From: Anthoceros angustus
Lineage: Eukaryota; Streptophyta; Anthocerotopsida; Anthocerotales; Anthocerotaceae
Length of the DNA: 64,000 nucleotides
Direction: 5' to 3'
NCBI GenBank assembly: GCA_010909165.1
Contig: MU008169.1
Location: 806,001-870,000 of the forward strand
Both the position numbers and the translations under genes were made by a program. Positions 41,021 through 52,165 of the stretch are shown here, one piece after another (the first letter of the stretch is position 1; every line of letters begins with the position of its first letter). Below the pieces are notes generated by a model, which was given only the letters and a program-made list of their open reading frames with translations, was not told the DNA's origin and made no database searches.

Positions 41021-42655
41021 GAGAAAAAATTAAGACTTGTAGGTGGGTTCCTGGGGTGTGAGCGGCTGCGGCAATTTAACCTTCCTCCTGTAACCATTTC
41101 TGTACCTTGCCCTGGATCCCTGCAGCCTGGTAGTGTTTGTGCCCCAGAGATTATCTGCTTAGATGATGAAGATGAGCCTTCCTGTTTCAATGCCCAGAGT
41201 GTCCCTTTGTCCTTTAGAAACAATCTGCCCAAGCTTGATGAGGCATCCCAGCCAGCTCCTCAATGTCGTCGTTTGGACCATCCAACACTCTCTGTGGGTA
41301 ATGACGGGAGGACGCCCTCAGCAGTCCCGCAGGCGGAGTGGATGCACCTGGGAAGGACTCAGATTCCCCTACTTCCGCCTTACAAATTCAGAGCTCTGGG
41401 CTGGCATGTCCGGACCACAGTCAAGTATACTGCTGGACCTGTTCCGTTGTCCTCTCCGGGCTGGAGGACCTCATCCCAGTGATTGTGCCTGACAGTATTC
41501 CTCCAACATCAATCCACCCGCCAAGCAGCGCTGTCAGCCTGGGTGCTCAGAACCTTGTCCTCTGGAGCCGGTTCATGCTGAGCCCTCAGTGCACAGAGTC
41601 GCTTTCCGGGTCCACGAGCATGCTATTCCGCTCCTGACTGGCCGTGGTGAATTTTCCGTCCGTTGGAGGTTTCATGATGCTTTGCACTTTGGCCGCAGTG
41701 CTCAGGATCCTTTGCTTGTCAGAAATAGTCAGCCAAACCGGGTACCTCCTGATGACAGTATAGAGCTGTAGCCAGTCCAATGACGCAGCTCTCTCTGGAA
41801 GGTTCTCAAGGTTCTGCAGGCGGGCTCTTGCTGCTGTACAGGAGGTGCAGGTTGGAATGGGGTCAGCTGAAGCCAACACCACGGGTCAGGCAAAGGTGAA
41901 GGGCTTAGCCTGAGCCAGTGTTCCAGTCCAGGCTCCAAGTTTGGAGGCTCAGACTAAATCTCCAACCAAGGGTCCGAAGACTCCAGACCCAGTCCGAGTC
42001 CAGGCTCCAACTTTCCTCCAAGACCTTCCTGACGAGGAAAGGACATATGTATCAGAGAGCACAGATATGGACAGAGAGCCAAGGCCATGGAAGATGAGAT
42101 GGCACAACTCTGGAGAGACGCTGCGTTGGTTGAAGCGCTTGGAAAGGTAACAGCAACTTTGCTTTGGTTACCTTTGAGTAGCACATTCTGAAAACCGCGT
42201 TTGCTGAACTATTCATAACGGTGAACGTGCATTGTTGTCAGCCTGCACCTATTGAAACGGAGCAACAGCAGAAACCGGTCGGCTGTATACATGACTATGA
42301 ACGAAATTCAGAATGTGGCCAAGTCTGCTCTCTCTATGGTCATGTGAAAGCTGCTATGAGTGTGGAGCTCTTCGCTCCCCTCCGGACTGTAAGCACTACT
42401 GTTGCCCATTCGTTTGAAAGTTTGCATATCCTGCGTCTGTGAGCTTCAATTAGACATCTTTTGTGGAGGTGCTTCACTCTGTTTGAAGGAGTTTGTGGCC
42501 ATGTCTGCAGGCCAAGGGAAGACAAAAACGCAGCGATGAGCATGAGGATTTTGGTGGCGTCGAGGTTCATGGACATGTGTCCACAAAGCCGAGCTCTGCA
42601 GATGAATTATGGAAACTCCGAGTCACAAACACCACGCTTTCAAAATATTTTCAAG
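41021..42655 (+). pseudogene. SNF2 (DRD1/CLSY-like) N-terminal copy with two introns
   Basis: Covers LPPVTISVPCPGSLQPGSV, LDDEDEPSCFNAQSVPLSF, RRLDHPTLSVGNDG, the FRVHEHAIPLLTGRGEFSVR segment, the 24-residue repeats (41,935-42,010) and DAALVEALGK. Intron 1 is 42,147-42,241 (95 bp, GTAACA...TTGTCAG), joining in frame to PAPIETEQQQKPVGCIHDYE. In the Cys/His motif the third Cys is Tyr (CSLYGHV). Intron 2 is 42,439-42,510 (72 bp). The copy ends in the acidic exon (DEHED equivalent, one base missing) at about 42,560. It gives the clearest exon model for this part of the gene. No helicase core. Confidence 0.75.
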
Positions 42656-43004
42656 CCATAGTTTCCTATGTGTCTTCCGTTCTAAGTCATCATTTCTCTT
42701 CCTTGTGCTCTAGCTCCATTCGCTTCCACAAACTCTCCTGTCATTCCCCAAGAAGTCTAACTTCACAAAGCTTAGCATATGGTACAACTTCATCAAGGTA
42801 CTCTAAATAAAGCGCACTTAGATCACCATGTTCGATGTTTGAACCTTCTTCAAGCCTACAAGCATTTGGTATTCTCGAGCGAACAAAATGTCCCGCATCT
42901 AGGACTATCAATCAAGAGTCTCCAAAGATTTCAAGTTTGTCATGTTGTGTTCCCTCTCTGCGGATAATATGGCTAATAATGTTGTAGCCAACTATCAGGA
43001 CACT
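42656..43004 (-). pseudogene. Old SNF2 middle-region remnant (minus)
   Basis: The reverse strand matches the motif II-III region of better copies (for example, the complement of AGACTACCAATCAGG..., FVRSEDTKCL-like, and an SGTLFQN-like stretch), but it is strongly diverged. Its end at about 43,005 is the outer boundary of the palindrome; the equivalent point on the right arm (about 50,068) switches to a young SNF2 copy. Confidence 0.6.
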
Positions 43005-44690
43005 TTTCTCATCCTCCCCTAGATGGAGAATTGCTCTATGTTGTTTTTTTTCCACATTTTTTATCTCATCAAACTTATCAATTATAGTAAGAATTTTGAT
43101 TCACCCACTTCTCATCTCCCTAAACTCATCCTTTGAGGGTTCCAGGATCACTTAAAAAGTTTATCGATAGATATTTGTTACTATAAAACTATGTACATTC
43201 AATATATTTTTATTTTAATAATTTTATATAATGAATAGAGTTAGTGAGAGAACCGGACAAAATTGGAAGATTCAAACATTCACCTATTCAATGAGCTATT
43301 TGTTTGGATATTTAAAATATTTCAATTACTAGATATCAATATTATAAATATTTAAAGCCTATATTTGAGTCCTCCCTTCAAGGAATGACATCTAAACATG
43401 AGTTTATTTTTTTCGTGAAATAATATTTACAACAAGAATTCTGCAAGAGGATTTATGAGAGCGAATCCTAAGTTGGGTTTCCATATCGGACAAGAGAGGC
43501 AGGAAGAAAGTCTTCGCCTCGGCCCTCGCAACTCCGACTGGGCCAACTTGATTGGTTACCTTTGATTTTACGCAAAGCCGCAAGAGAATGTCATGATGGA
43601 TCCTCTAATTTCACTTTGGGTAACGATAGAAGACCGTTGGTATAGCATAGCATTTGTTTGCCTTCAACTTGGAAATATCTAAAGCCTACACATGTATTCG
43701 ATAGAGTACTACAAGTCCAAACTAAAGTTTTGAATCAATATTTTTTTTCTAAGCAAGTAATCACCCAATATTCAAGGTTATGCTATGAACAATTTGACAA
43801 AGAGGACCAGCTTTGTGAGATTCCTAACATATATTCAAGATGCACTAGGTCTCATCCAATTTATATACAAAAGTCATGTCAATGAGATCTTATGTGGCAT
43901 GAGTTTTGTAAATGAAGGCGTGAAAGCTTTGAGCATATAATAAGATATGTTGGAATCTCAACCAAATAGATCTACCATTCTTTTGTCACATTCAAGCACA
44001 ATCTCTAATATTACGGACTTGTTTGTTCGAGATTGAAGAACATGCAATAGAAACTTCAATTTTGACCTGCTTTAGAGATTGAAGAACATGCTATAGAAAC
44101 TTCAATTTTGACTAGTGGTGTCCCGGCCTAATCGAAACCATTGATTGAAGCGACCTTCAAGTAGAGCGTCAAGGAATCTTGAGTCTTCGCAAGGAAAATA
44201 ACAAATTGAGTCACATGATAGCAAGTCCACCATTCGAGAGGAGAAGTTGGAGAAAGTGGTATGTCTTTTGTAATTTACAATTACGTATGATTTAATAAAA
44301 ATAAAGATAATATGATCAAGAAAACAATTAGATTAGAGTGAGTTGGCCCAAAACCACATATGCATTGTATCAAGCTTCGACATGTGATGGGTTCAGTTAA
44401 AGGAAGGCCGGCCTATTTTAAGCTCTTGAAATTTGTGAGTATATTATAGGATAAATATAGCATGCAACCTCTTGAAATTGTAAGTAAGCATACTATAGGA
44501 TAAATACAGCATGAAATCTCTTGAAATTTATGAGTATATCATAGAACAAATATAGCATGCATTCTTAAAGTGATTTTAATAAAATAAAAACGTTTAATAA
44601 TTTTATACACACAATGACCTGTAAATTATTATTTGCACTGGTAATCACGTAGTGCAACAGCGTCATGGACATAAATATTTTGTTGTTGTT
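43005..44690. other. AT-rich region of palindrome arm, no gene
   Basis: Holds two tandem copies of GAGATTGAAGAACATGC (44,029 and 44,075, 46-bp period) and three copies of CTTGAAAT...ATATAGCATG (44,425, 44,471, 44,519). Short open frames (for example RANPKLGFHIGQERQEE at 43,458) have no recognised family. Confidence 0.55.
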
Positions 44691-44775
44691 GTCCACTACA
44701 CAGATGCGGGTTCGATCCCCGGCAAATGCAACTTGCGTAGGTACTCAAAAGTTCTACAACGTGGCAACCCCTTTA
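44691..44775 (+). repeat. tRNA-derived tail with B box
   Basis: GCGGGTTCGATCCCCGGCAAATGCA (44,707-44,731) is a very good T-arm/B box. The 5' half is replaced by TTGTTGTTGTTG and does not form a tRNA. It is the mirror of 48,270-48,400, with the microsatellite contracted. Confidence 0.55.
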
Positions 44776-45204
44776 TCGATTTCAGATAATAAATCTGGTA
44801 TGCAGTGTTACTTGCTTCCATAAGGCCAGCGATTGAAAGCAGTCGGATCCAGTGCCTTGCGGATCACAGTTAGCGAGCAACCAGCTGAAAAGAACCCTAC
44901 GCACAGGACGAAATATGTGGGGCCTCCTGCTTCCTATGCATAGCGAATGCCCAGCAGGCCATTCCATGCTCAATGGCTTAGCCATAGCTTGCCAGTGCAG
45001 TGCCTGTGACCTTTTCATCAGCTGGTACCAAGCTCGGGCTTCACAGTTAGGGCTGAGGTGAAGGCTGGAACGAGCTGGCCACATCTGCCCATAACAGCAT
45101 CCTCAAGACGCAAGACGTATGACAGCAACAGAGGTTTGGGAGCTCCCATTTTCTTTCAACCTCAATTAACCAAAGCAGCGGAGACGTCAGCATTGCCTTC
45201 AAGG
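44776..45204 (-). repeat. 3' module (minus)
   Basis: Reverse complement of 47,692-48,245. It lacks the ~101 bp between the two CACAGGCACTGCACTG direct repeats present in the right arm at 47,891 and 47,992. Confidence 0.75.
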
Positions 45205-46486
45205 CTAAAGTGGACAGTGCCTTCTGGCGATATATAGCCTGTCCAGGTGTCTCCTTACAGCATTGGACTGAAAGAACTCATCTGCACAGTTAACTGGATC
45301 ACTCACTTCCTGGTCGCTGTTGTCAACGATACCTTCAGTCCCGAAGAGATTGACGGATATCCATTCCTTGTCTAAGGCTTGGCGGCGATTTTCTGGCTCG
45401 GTCGTATTTGCTGCAACCAGGTGATACGCAATCACCTTCTTCTCTTGGCCAACGCGGAAAGCCCGGCTCACCGCTTGGCGAGTGACGCTGGGTTAAAGAC
45501 GGGTTCCAACAGTATGATCCTGAGGCTGCAGTAAGGTTTACACCTTCTCCACAAGCCTTGATAGAGGCCAGAAGAACCCTCGAAGGGTCGTTCTTGTCAT
45601 TGAACCTCTTGATGGTACCATTTCTTGGGTGGCTTTCCCATTAACAAGCAGAACTTTGTCTCCCAAGGCCCAGCTCTTGTGCTTTTGTAGGACCTCCTGT
45701 ATATATTCCAGAGGTTTGAGCATACTGCTGAAAATAATAAGCTTCTCTCCTGCCTTGTCGCAAAGAGATAGGATCTGCATAACCCAGCTCCACACCCTTA
45801 CCGGGAGTCGAGGCTGTTCCGTCGAGATCAGGAAACTCAGAGGTGTCCCGGTACTCGTCAGGGCAGAGGGAGAACAGTCACCAATGTTGTACCTGAAGTA
45901 AGGCTAAACTTGGAACTTTTCCGCTGCACTTTGACTGCACTTTTGCCACCAGGTCCGCTTGCAAAGGCTGTAGCTTCAGATGAACAACAAACTCCTGTAG
46001 TCCTGGAAGAGACTTCAGGTCAGCACCTTCATGAGAGTCTACAAAGGAAGTCAGATTTCGAATGTTCTGGATACCCTCATCGATAGCGTCGCTACAAGCA
46101 GTCCTCGTGATAGATTTACATTTGGACTTCCAAAATTCTTCCCACTTTGTCCCATTTGTCTACCATTGCCTGGGTTATCATGCCACCATTGCGCAGTCTG
46201 TCATTCTCCTGCTCCTTCTCCAGTTCCATCCGCTTTTGTGAAAACTCTGGATCATTCCCCAAAAATTCCGGCTTCACAAAACTAAGTATCTGGTATAACT
46301 CCATGAAGTTATTCTGAAATAAAGTGCCACTCAGTATCACCCTGTTCATTGTCTTCACCTTCTTCAAGGCCTGCAGAACATTGGTATCTTCATTGCGTAC
46401 AAAATGTCCTTCATCCAAGACTACCAGATCAGGAGTCCCCACTAGAATATTGCTAAGTTCATCATGTTGTGCTCCTCCTTGTGAAT
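45205..46486 (-). pseudogene. SNF2 (DRD1/CLSY-like) C-terminal half (palindrome, minus)
   Basis: Minus-strand order from 46,486: HKEEHNMMNL, TPDLVVLDEGHFVRNEDTN, RVILSGTLFQNNFMELYQIL, LRNGGMITQAMVDKWDK, FVDSHEGADLKSLPGLQEFV, VMQILSLCDKAGEKLIIFSS, MLKPLEYIQEVLQKHKSWAL, SRAFRVGQEKKVIAYHLVAA, KEWISVNLFGTEGIVDNSDQ and the end RLYIARRHCPL. Younger subfamily (IKRFND form). Frame broken at several single-base gaps. The copy starts downstream of Walker A, so it cannot be active. Confidence 0.85.
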
Positions 46487-47691
46487 GACATTTTGTACGC
46501 AATGAAGATACCAATGTTCTGCAGGCCTTGAAGAAGGTGAAGACAATGAACAGGGTGATACTGAGTGGCACTTTATTTCAGAATAACTTCATGGAGTTAT
46601 ACCAGATACTTAGTTTTGTGAAGCCGGAATTTTTGGGGAATGATCCAGAGTTTTCACAAAAGCGGATGGAACTGGAGAAGGAGCAGGAGAATGACAGACT
46701 GCGCAATGGTGGCATGATAACCCAGGCAATGGTAGACAAATGGGACAAAGTGGGAAGAATTTTGGAAGTCCAAATGTAAATCTATCACGAGGACTGCTTG
46801 TAGCGACGCTATCGATGAGGGTATCCAGAACATTCGAAATCTGACTTCCTTTGTAGACTCTCATGAAGGTGCTGACCTGAAGTCTCTTCCAGGACTACAG
46901 GAGTTTGTTGTTCATCTGAAGCTACAGCCTTTGCAAGCGGACCTGGTGGCAAAAGTGCAGTCAAAGTGCAGCGGAAAAGTTCCAAGTTTAGCCTTACTTC
47001 AGGTACAACATTGGTGACTGTTCTCCCTCTGCCCTGACGAGTACCGGGACACCTCTGAGTTTCCTGATCTCGACGGAACAGCCTCGACTCCCGGTAAGGG
47101 TGTGGAGCTGGGTTATGCAGATCCTATCTCTTTGCGACAAGGCAGGAGAGAAGCTTATTATTTTCAGCAGTATGCTCAAACCTCTGGAATATATACAGGA
47201 GGTCCTACAAAAGCACAAGAGCTGGGCCTTGGGAGACAAAGTTCTGCTTGTTAATGGAAAGCCACCCAAGAAATGGTACCATCAAGAGGTTCAATGACAA
47301 GAACGACCCTTCGAGGGTTCTTCTGGCCTCTATCAAGGCTTGTGGAGAAGGTGTAAACCTTACTGCAGCCTCAGGATCATACTGTTGGAACCCGTCTTTA
47401 ACCCCAGCGTCACTCGCCAAGCGGTGAGCCGGGCTTTCCGCGTTGGCCAAGAGAAGAAGGTGATTGCGTATCACCTGGTTGCAGCAAATACGACCGAGCC
47501 AGAAAATCGCCGCCAAGCCTTAGACAAGGAATGGATATCCGTCAATCTCTTCGGGACTGAAGGTATCGTTGACAACAGCGACCAGGAAGTGAGTGATCCA
47601 GTTAACTGTGCAGATGAGTTCTTTCAGTCCAATGCTGTAAGGAGACACCTGGACAGGCTATATATCGCCAGAAGGCACTGTCCACTTTAGC
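46487..47691 (+). pseudogene. SNF2 (DRD1/CLSY-like) C-terminal half (palindrome, plus)
   Basis: Mirror copy of 45,205-46,408, starting at DIxFVRNEDTNVLQ (motif II Asp-Glu-Gly lost in the join) and running through SGTLFQN, middle region, C-lobe, motif VI and the end at 47,688. It shares the same unusual bases as the left arm (VWSWVMQILSL in place of GVKADFV; the loss of bases before SSKF), proving that the inversion post-dates those mutations. One-base differences exist (for example, at 47,262). Confidence 0.85.
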
Positions 47692-48250
47692 CTTGTGGTG
47701 AAGGCAATGCTGACGTCTCCGCTGCTTTGGTTAATTGAGGTTGAAAGAAAATGGGAGCTCCCAAACCTCTGTTGCTGTCATACGTCTTGCGTCTTGAGGA
47801 TGCTGTTATGGGCAGATGTGGCCAGCTCGTTCCAGCCTTCACCTCAGCCCTAACTGTGAAGCCCGAGCTTGGTACCAGCTGATGAAAGGTCACAGGCACT
47901 GCACTGCCAAGCAGACCAACTCCCTGCTGGAAGGAGCTCAGTACAACCGGTGAGCTCACATGAATTTGACTGGACTTGCACTCAGCCTATTCACAGGCAC
48001 TGCACTGGCAAGCTATGGCTAAGCCATTGAGCATGGAATGGCCTGCTGGGCATTCGCTATGCATAGGAAGCGTGGGGCATGCCTGAGTTGCTGCAGGAGG
48101 AGGCCCCACATATTTCGTCCTGTGCGTAGGGTTCTTTTCAGCTGGTTGCTCGCTAACTGTGATCCGCAAGGCACTGGATCCGACTGCTTTCAATCGCTGG
48201 CCTTATGGAAGCAAGTAACACTGCATACCAGATTTATTATCTGAAATCGA
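47692..48250 (+). repeat. 3' module
   Basis: GAAGGCAATGCTGACGTCTC, GATGCTGTTATGGGCAGATG, CGAGCTTGGTACCAGCTGAT, and TTTCGTCCTGTGCGTAGGG to ACCAGATTTATTATCTGAAA. Confidence 0.75.
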
Positions 48251-48415
48251 TAAAGGGGTTGCCACGTTGTAGAACTTTTGAGTACGCAAGTTGCATTGGC
48301 CGAATCGAACCCCGGACATTGTGTGTACATTGTTCTAGTGGACATTGTTCTACAACAACAACAACAACAACTTTATTTATACAACAACAACAACTTTATT
48401 TATGTCCATGACGCT
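48251..48415 (-). repeat. tRNA-derived tail and ACAACA microsatellite
   Basis: TTGGCCGAATCGAACCCCGGAC (reversed B-box region, with GG missing) is followed by TTGTTCTAGTGGACATTG and then (ACA)n / CTTTATTTATA twice. Same block as 51,975 and 61,920. Confidence 0.55.
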
Positions 48416-50044
48416 GTTGCACTACGTGATTACCAGTGCAAATAATAATTTACAGGTCATTGTGTGTATAAAATTATTAAACGTTTTTATTTTATTAAAA
48501 TCACTTTAAGAATGCATGCTATATTTGTTCTATGATATACTCATAAATTTCAAGAGATTTCATGCTGTATTTATCCTATAGTATGCTTACTTACAATTTC
48601 AAGAGGTTGCATGCTATATTTATCCTATAATATACTCACAAATTTCAAGAGCTTAAAATAGGCCGGCCTTCCTTTAACTGAACCCATCACATGTCGAAGC
48701 TTGATACAATGCATATGTGGTTTTGGGCCAACTCACTCTAATCTAATTGTTTTCTTGATCATATTATCTTTATTTTATTAAATCATACGTAATTGTAAAT
48801 TACAAAAGACATACCACTTTCTCCAACTTCTCCTCTCGAATGGTGGACTTGCTATCATGTGACTCAATTTGTTATTTTCCTTGCGAAGACTCAAGATTCC
48901 TTGACGCTCTACTTGAAGGTCGCTTCAATCAATGGTTTCGATTAGGCCGGGACACCACTAGTCAAAATTGAAGTTTCTATAGCATGTTCTTCAATCTCTA
49001 AAGCAGGTCAAAATTGAAGTTTCTATTGCATGTTCTTCAATCTCGAACAAACAAGTCCGTAATATTAGAGATTGTGCTTGAATGTGACAAAAGAATGGTA
49101 GATCTATTTGGTTGAGATTCCAACATATCTTATTATATGCTCAAAGCTTTCACGCCTTCATTTACAAAACTCATGCCACATAAGATCTCATTGACATGAC
49201 TTTTGTATATAAATTGGATGAGACCTAGTGCATCTTGAATATATGTTAGGAATCTCACAAAGCTGGTCCTCTTTGTCAAATTGTTCATAGCATAACCTTG
49301 AATATTGGGTGATTACTTGCTTAGAAAAAAAATATTGATTCAAAACTTTAGTTTGGACTTGTAGTACTCTATCGAATACATGTGTAGGCTTTAGATATTT
49401 CCAAGTTGAAGGCAAACAAATGCTATGCTATACCAACGGTCTTCTATCGTTACCCAAAGTGAAATTAGAGGATCCATCATGACATTCTCTTGCGGCTTTG
49501 CGTAAAATCAAAGGTAAACCAATCAAGTTGGCCCAGTCGGAGTTGCGAGGGCCGAGGCGAAGACTTTCTTCCTGCCTCTCTTGTCCGATATGGAAACCCA
49601 ACTTAGGATTCGCTCTCATAAATCCTCTTGCAGAATTCTTGTTGTAAATATTATTTCACGAAAAAAATAAACTCATGTTTAGATGTCATTCCTTGAAGGG
49701 AGGACTCAAATATAGGCTTTAAATATTTATAATATTGATATCTAGTAATTGAAATATTTTAAATATCCAAACAAATAGCTCATTGAATAGGTGAATGTTT
49801 GAATCTTCCAATTTTGTCCGGTTCTCTCACTAACTCTATTCATTATATAAAATTATTAAAATAAAAATATATTGAATGTACATAGTTTTATAGTAACAAA
49901 TATCTATCGATAAACTTTTTAAGTGATCGGAACCCTCAAAGGATGAGTTTAGGGAGATGAGAAGTGGGTGAATCAAAATTCTTACTATAATTGATAAGTT
50001 TGATGAGATAAAAAATGTGGAAAAAAAACAACATAGAGCAATTC
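48416..50044. other. AT-rich region of palindrome arm, no gene
   Basis: Mirror of 43,030-44,680. No recognisable gene on either strand. Confidence 0.55.
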
Positions 50045-51391
50045 TCCATCTAGGGAGGATGAGAAAAGTGTCTTGATCGTTAGCTACAACATCGCTAGCC
50101 GGATCATTCACAAGGAGGGAGCCCAGCATGATGAACTTAGCAATATTCTAGTGGGGACTCCTGATCTGGTAGTCTTGGATGAAGGACATTTTGTACGCAA
50201 CGAAGATACCAATGTCCTGCAGGCCTTGAAGAAGGTGAAGACAATGAACAGGGTGATACTGAGTGGCACTTTATTTCAGAATAACTTCATGGAGTTATAC
50301 CAGATACTTAGTTTCGTGAAGCCGGAATTTTTGGGGAATGATCCAGGGTTTTCACAAAAGCGGATGGAACTGGAGAAGGAGCAGGAGAATGACAGACTGC
50401 GCAATGGTGGCATGATAACCCAGGCAATGGTAGACAAATGGGACAAAGTGGGAAGAATTTTGGAAGTCCAAATGTAAATCTATCACGAGGACTGCATGCG
50501 ACGCTATCCATGAGGGTATCCAGAACATTCGAAATCTGACTTCCTTTGTAGACTCTCATGAAGGTGCTGACCTGAAGTCTCTTCCAGGACTACAGGAGTT
50601 TGTTGTTCATCTGAAGCTACAGCCTTTGCAAGCGGACCTGGTGGCAAAAGTGCAGTCAAAGTGTGGCGGTAAAAGTTCCAAGTTTAGCCTCACATCAGGT
50701 ACAACATTGGTGACTGTTCACCCGTCTCTCTGTCCTGACGAATACCAGGACACCTCTGAGTTTCCTGATCTCGACGGAACAGCCTCGACTCCCGGTAAGG
50801 GTGTGAAAGCTGATTTCGTTTGGAGATCCTATCTCTTTGTGACAAGGCAGGAGAAAAGCTTATTATTTTCAGCAGTATGCTCAAACCTCTGGAATATATA
50901 CAGGAGGTGCTACAAAAGCACAAGAGCTGGGCCTCGGGAGACAAAGTTCTGCTTGTTAATGGCAAAGCCACCCTAAGAAATGGTACCATCAAGAGGTTCA
51001 ATGACAAGAACGACCCTTCGAGGGTTCTTCTGGCCTCTATCAAGGCTTGTGGAGAAGGTGTAAACCTTACTGCAGCCTCAGGATTATACTGTTGGAACCC
51101 GTCTTTAACCCCAGCGTCACTCGCCAAGCGGTGAGCCGGGCTTTCCGCGTTGGCCAAGAGAAGAAGGTGATTGCGTATCACCTGGTTGCAGCAAATACGA
51201 CCGAGCCAGAAAATCGCCGCCAAGCCTTAGACAAGGAATGGATATCCGTCAATCTCTTCGGGACTGAAGGTATCGTTGACAACAGCGACCAGGAAGTGAG
51301 TGATCCAGTTAACTGTGCAGATGAGTTCTTTCAGTCCAATGCTGTAAGGAGACACCTGGACAGGCTATATATCGCCAGAAGGCACTGACAA
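50045..51391 (+). pseudogene. SNF2 (DRD1/CLSY-like) young copy, from motif Ib to C-terminus
   Basis: Entered from the palindrome at GAGAAAAGTGTC (shared 12 bp). Encodes VLIVSYNIASRIIHKEG, TPDLVVLDEGHFVRNEDTN and LSGTLFQNNFMELYQIL. A base is missing at GRILEVQM (50,456), and the middle region reopens (LQADLVAKVQSKCGGKSSKF). Another frame change lies at DFVWRS (50,820). The rest gives LIIFSSMLKPLEYIQEV, NGKATLRNGTIKRFNDKN, SRAFRVGQEKKVIAYHLVAA and the end RRHLDRLYIARRH. Nearly identical to 58,330-61,320. Confidence 0.85.
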
Positions 51392-51955
51392 CTTTAGCCT
51401 TGTGGTGAAGGCAATGCTGCTGAGGTCTCTGGTGCTTTGGTTAAATGAGGGTTGAAAGAAAATGGGAGCTCCCAAACCTCTGTTGCTGTCATACATATTG
51501 CGTCTTGAGGGATGCTGCTATCGGCAGATGTGGCCAGCTAGTTCCAGCCTTCACCTCAGCCCTAACTGTGATGCCGAGCTTGGTACCAGCTGATGAAAGG
51601 TCACAGGCACTGCACTGAAGCAGACCAACTCCCTGGAAGCTGAGCTCAGTACAACCGGTGAGCTCACATGAATTTGACTGGACTTGCACTCAGCCTATTC
51701 ACAGGCACTGCACTGGCAAGCTGGCTAAGCCATTGTGCATGGAATGGCTGGGCATAAGCTATGCATAGGAAGCGTGGGGCATGCCTGAGTTGCTGCAGGA
51801 GGAGGCCCCACATATTTCGTCCTGTGCGTAGGGTTCTTTTCAGCTGGTTGCTCGCTAACTGTGATCCGCAAGGCACTGGATCCGACTGCTTTCAATCGCT
51901 GGCGTTATGGAAGCAAGTAACACAGGATACCAGATTTATTATCTGAAATCGATAA
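51392..51955 (+). repeat. 3' module
   Basis: GAAGGCAATGCTGCTGAGGT, GATGCTGCTATCGGCAGATG and CGTGGGGCATGCCTGAGTTG to ACCAGATTTATTATCTGAAA. Near-identical to 61,322-61,880. Confidence 0.75.
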
Positions 51956-52165
51956 AATGGCAACGTTGTAGAACTTTTGAGTACGCAAGTTGCATTGGCC
52001 GAATCGAACCCCGGACATTGTGTGTACATTGTTCTAGTGGACATTGTTCTACAACAACAACAACAACAACTTTATTTATACAACAACAACAACAACTTTA
52101 TTTATGTCCACTAAGGATGGAAGAACCATCATGGGACAGAGATAGTACAGCGAAAAGAGGTTTAA
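51956..52165 (-). repeat. tRNA-derived tail and ACAACA microsatellite
   Basis: Reversed B-box region at about 51,998, (ACA)n tracts at 52,050-52,100, then CACTAAGGATGGAAGAACC. Identical to 61,920-62,100 except for small deletions. Confidence 0.6.

Larger units (their letters stand above)
43005..46408 (+). repeat. Large palindrome, left arm
   Basis: Reverse complement of 46,487-50,068; loop 46,409-46,486 (78 bp). Paired coordinates sum to 92,895 near the centre and 93,073 at the outer end, because of indels. These include a deletion in this arm between two ~20-bp direct repeats (CACAGGCACTGCACTG). Confidence 0.93.
46487..50068 (-). repeat. Large palindrome, right arm
   Basis: Inverted copy of 43,005-46,408. 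Only two bases of homology are visible at the centre join (GA at 46,487). Confidence 0.93.

Noticed and set aside
43458-43660. Short frame RANPKLGFHIGQERQEE as a motif VI-like helicase piece
   Set aside because: Resemblance to RVGQE is limited to a few residues and neighbouring helicase sequence is absent.
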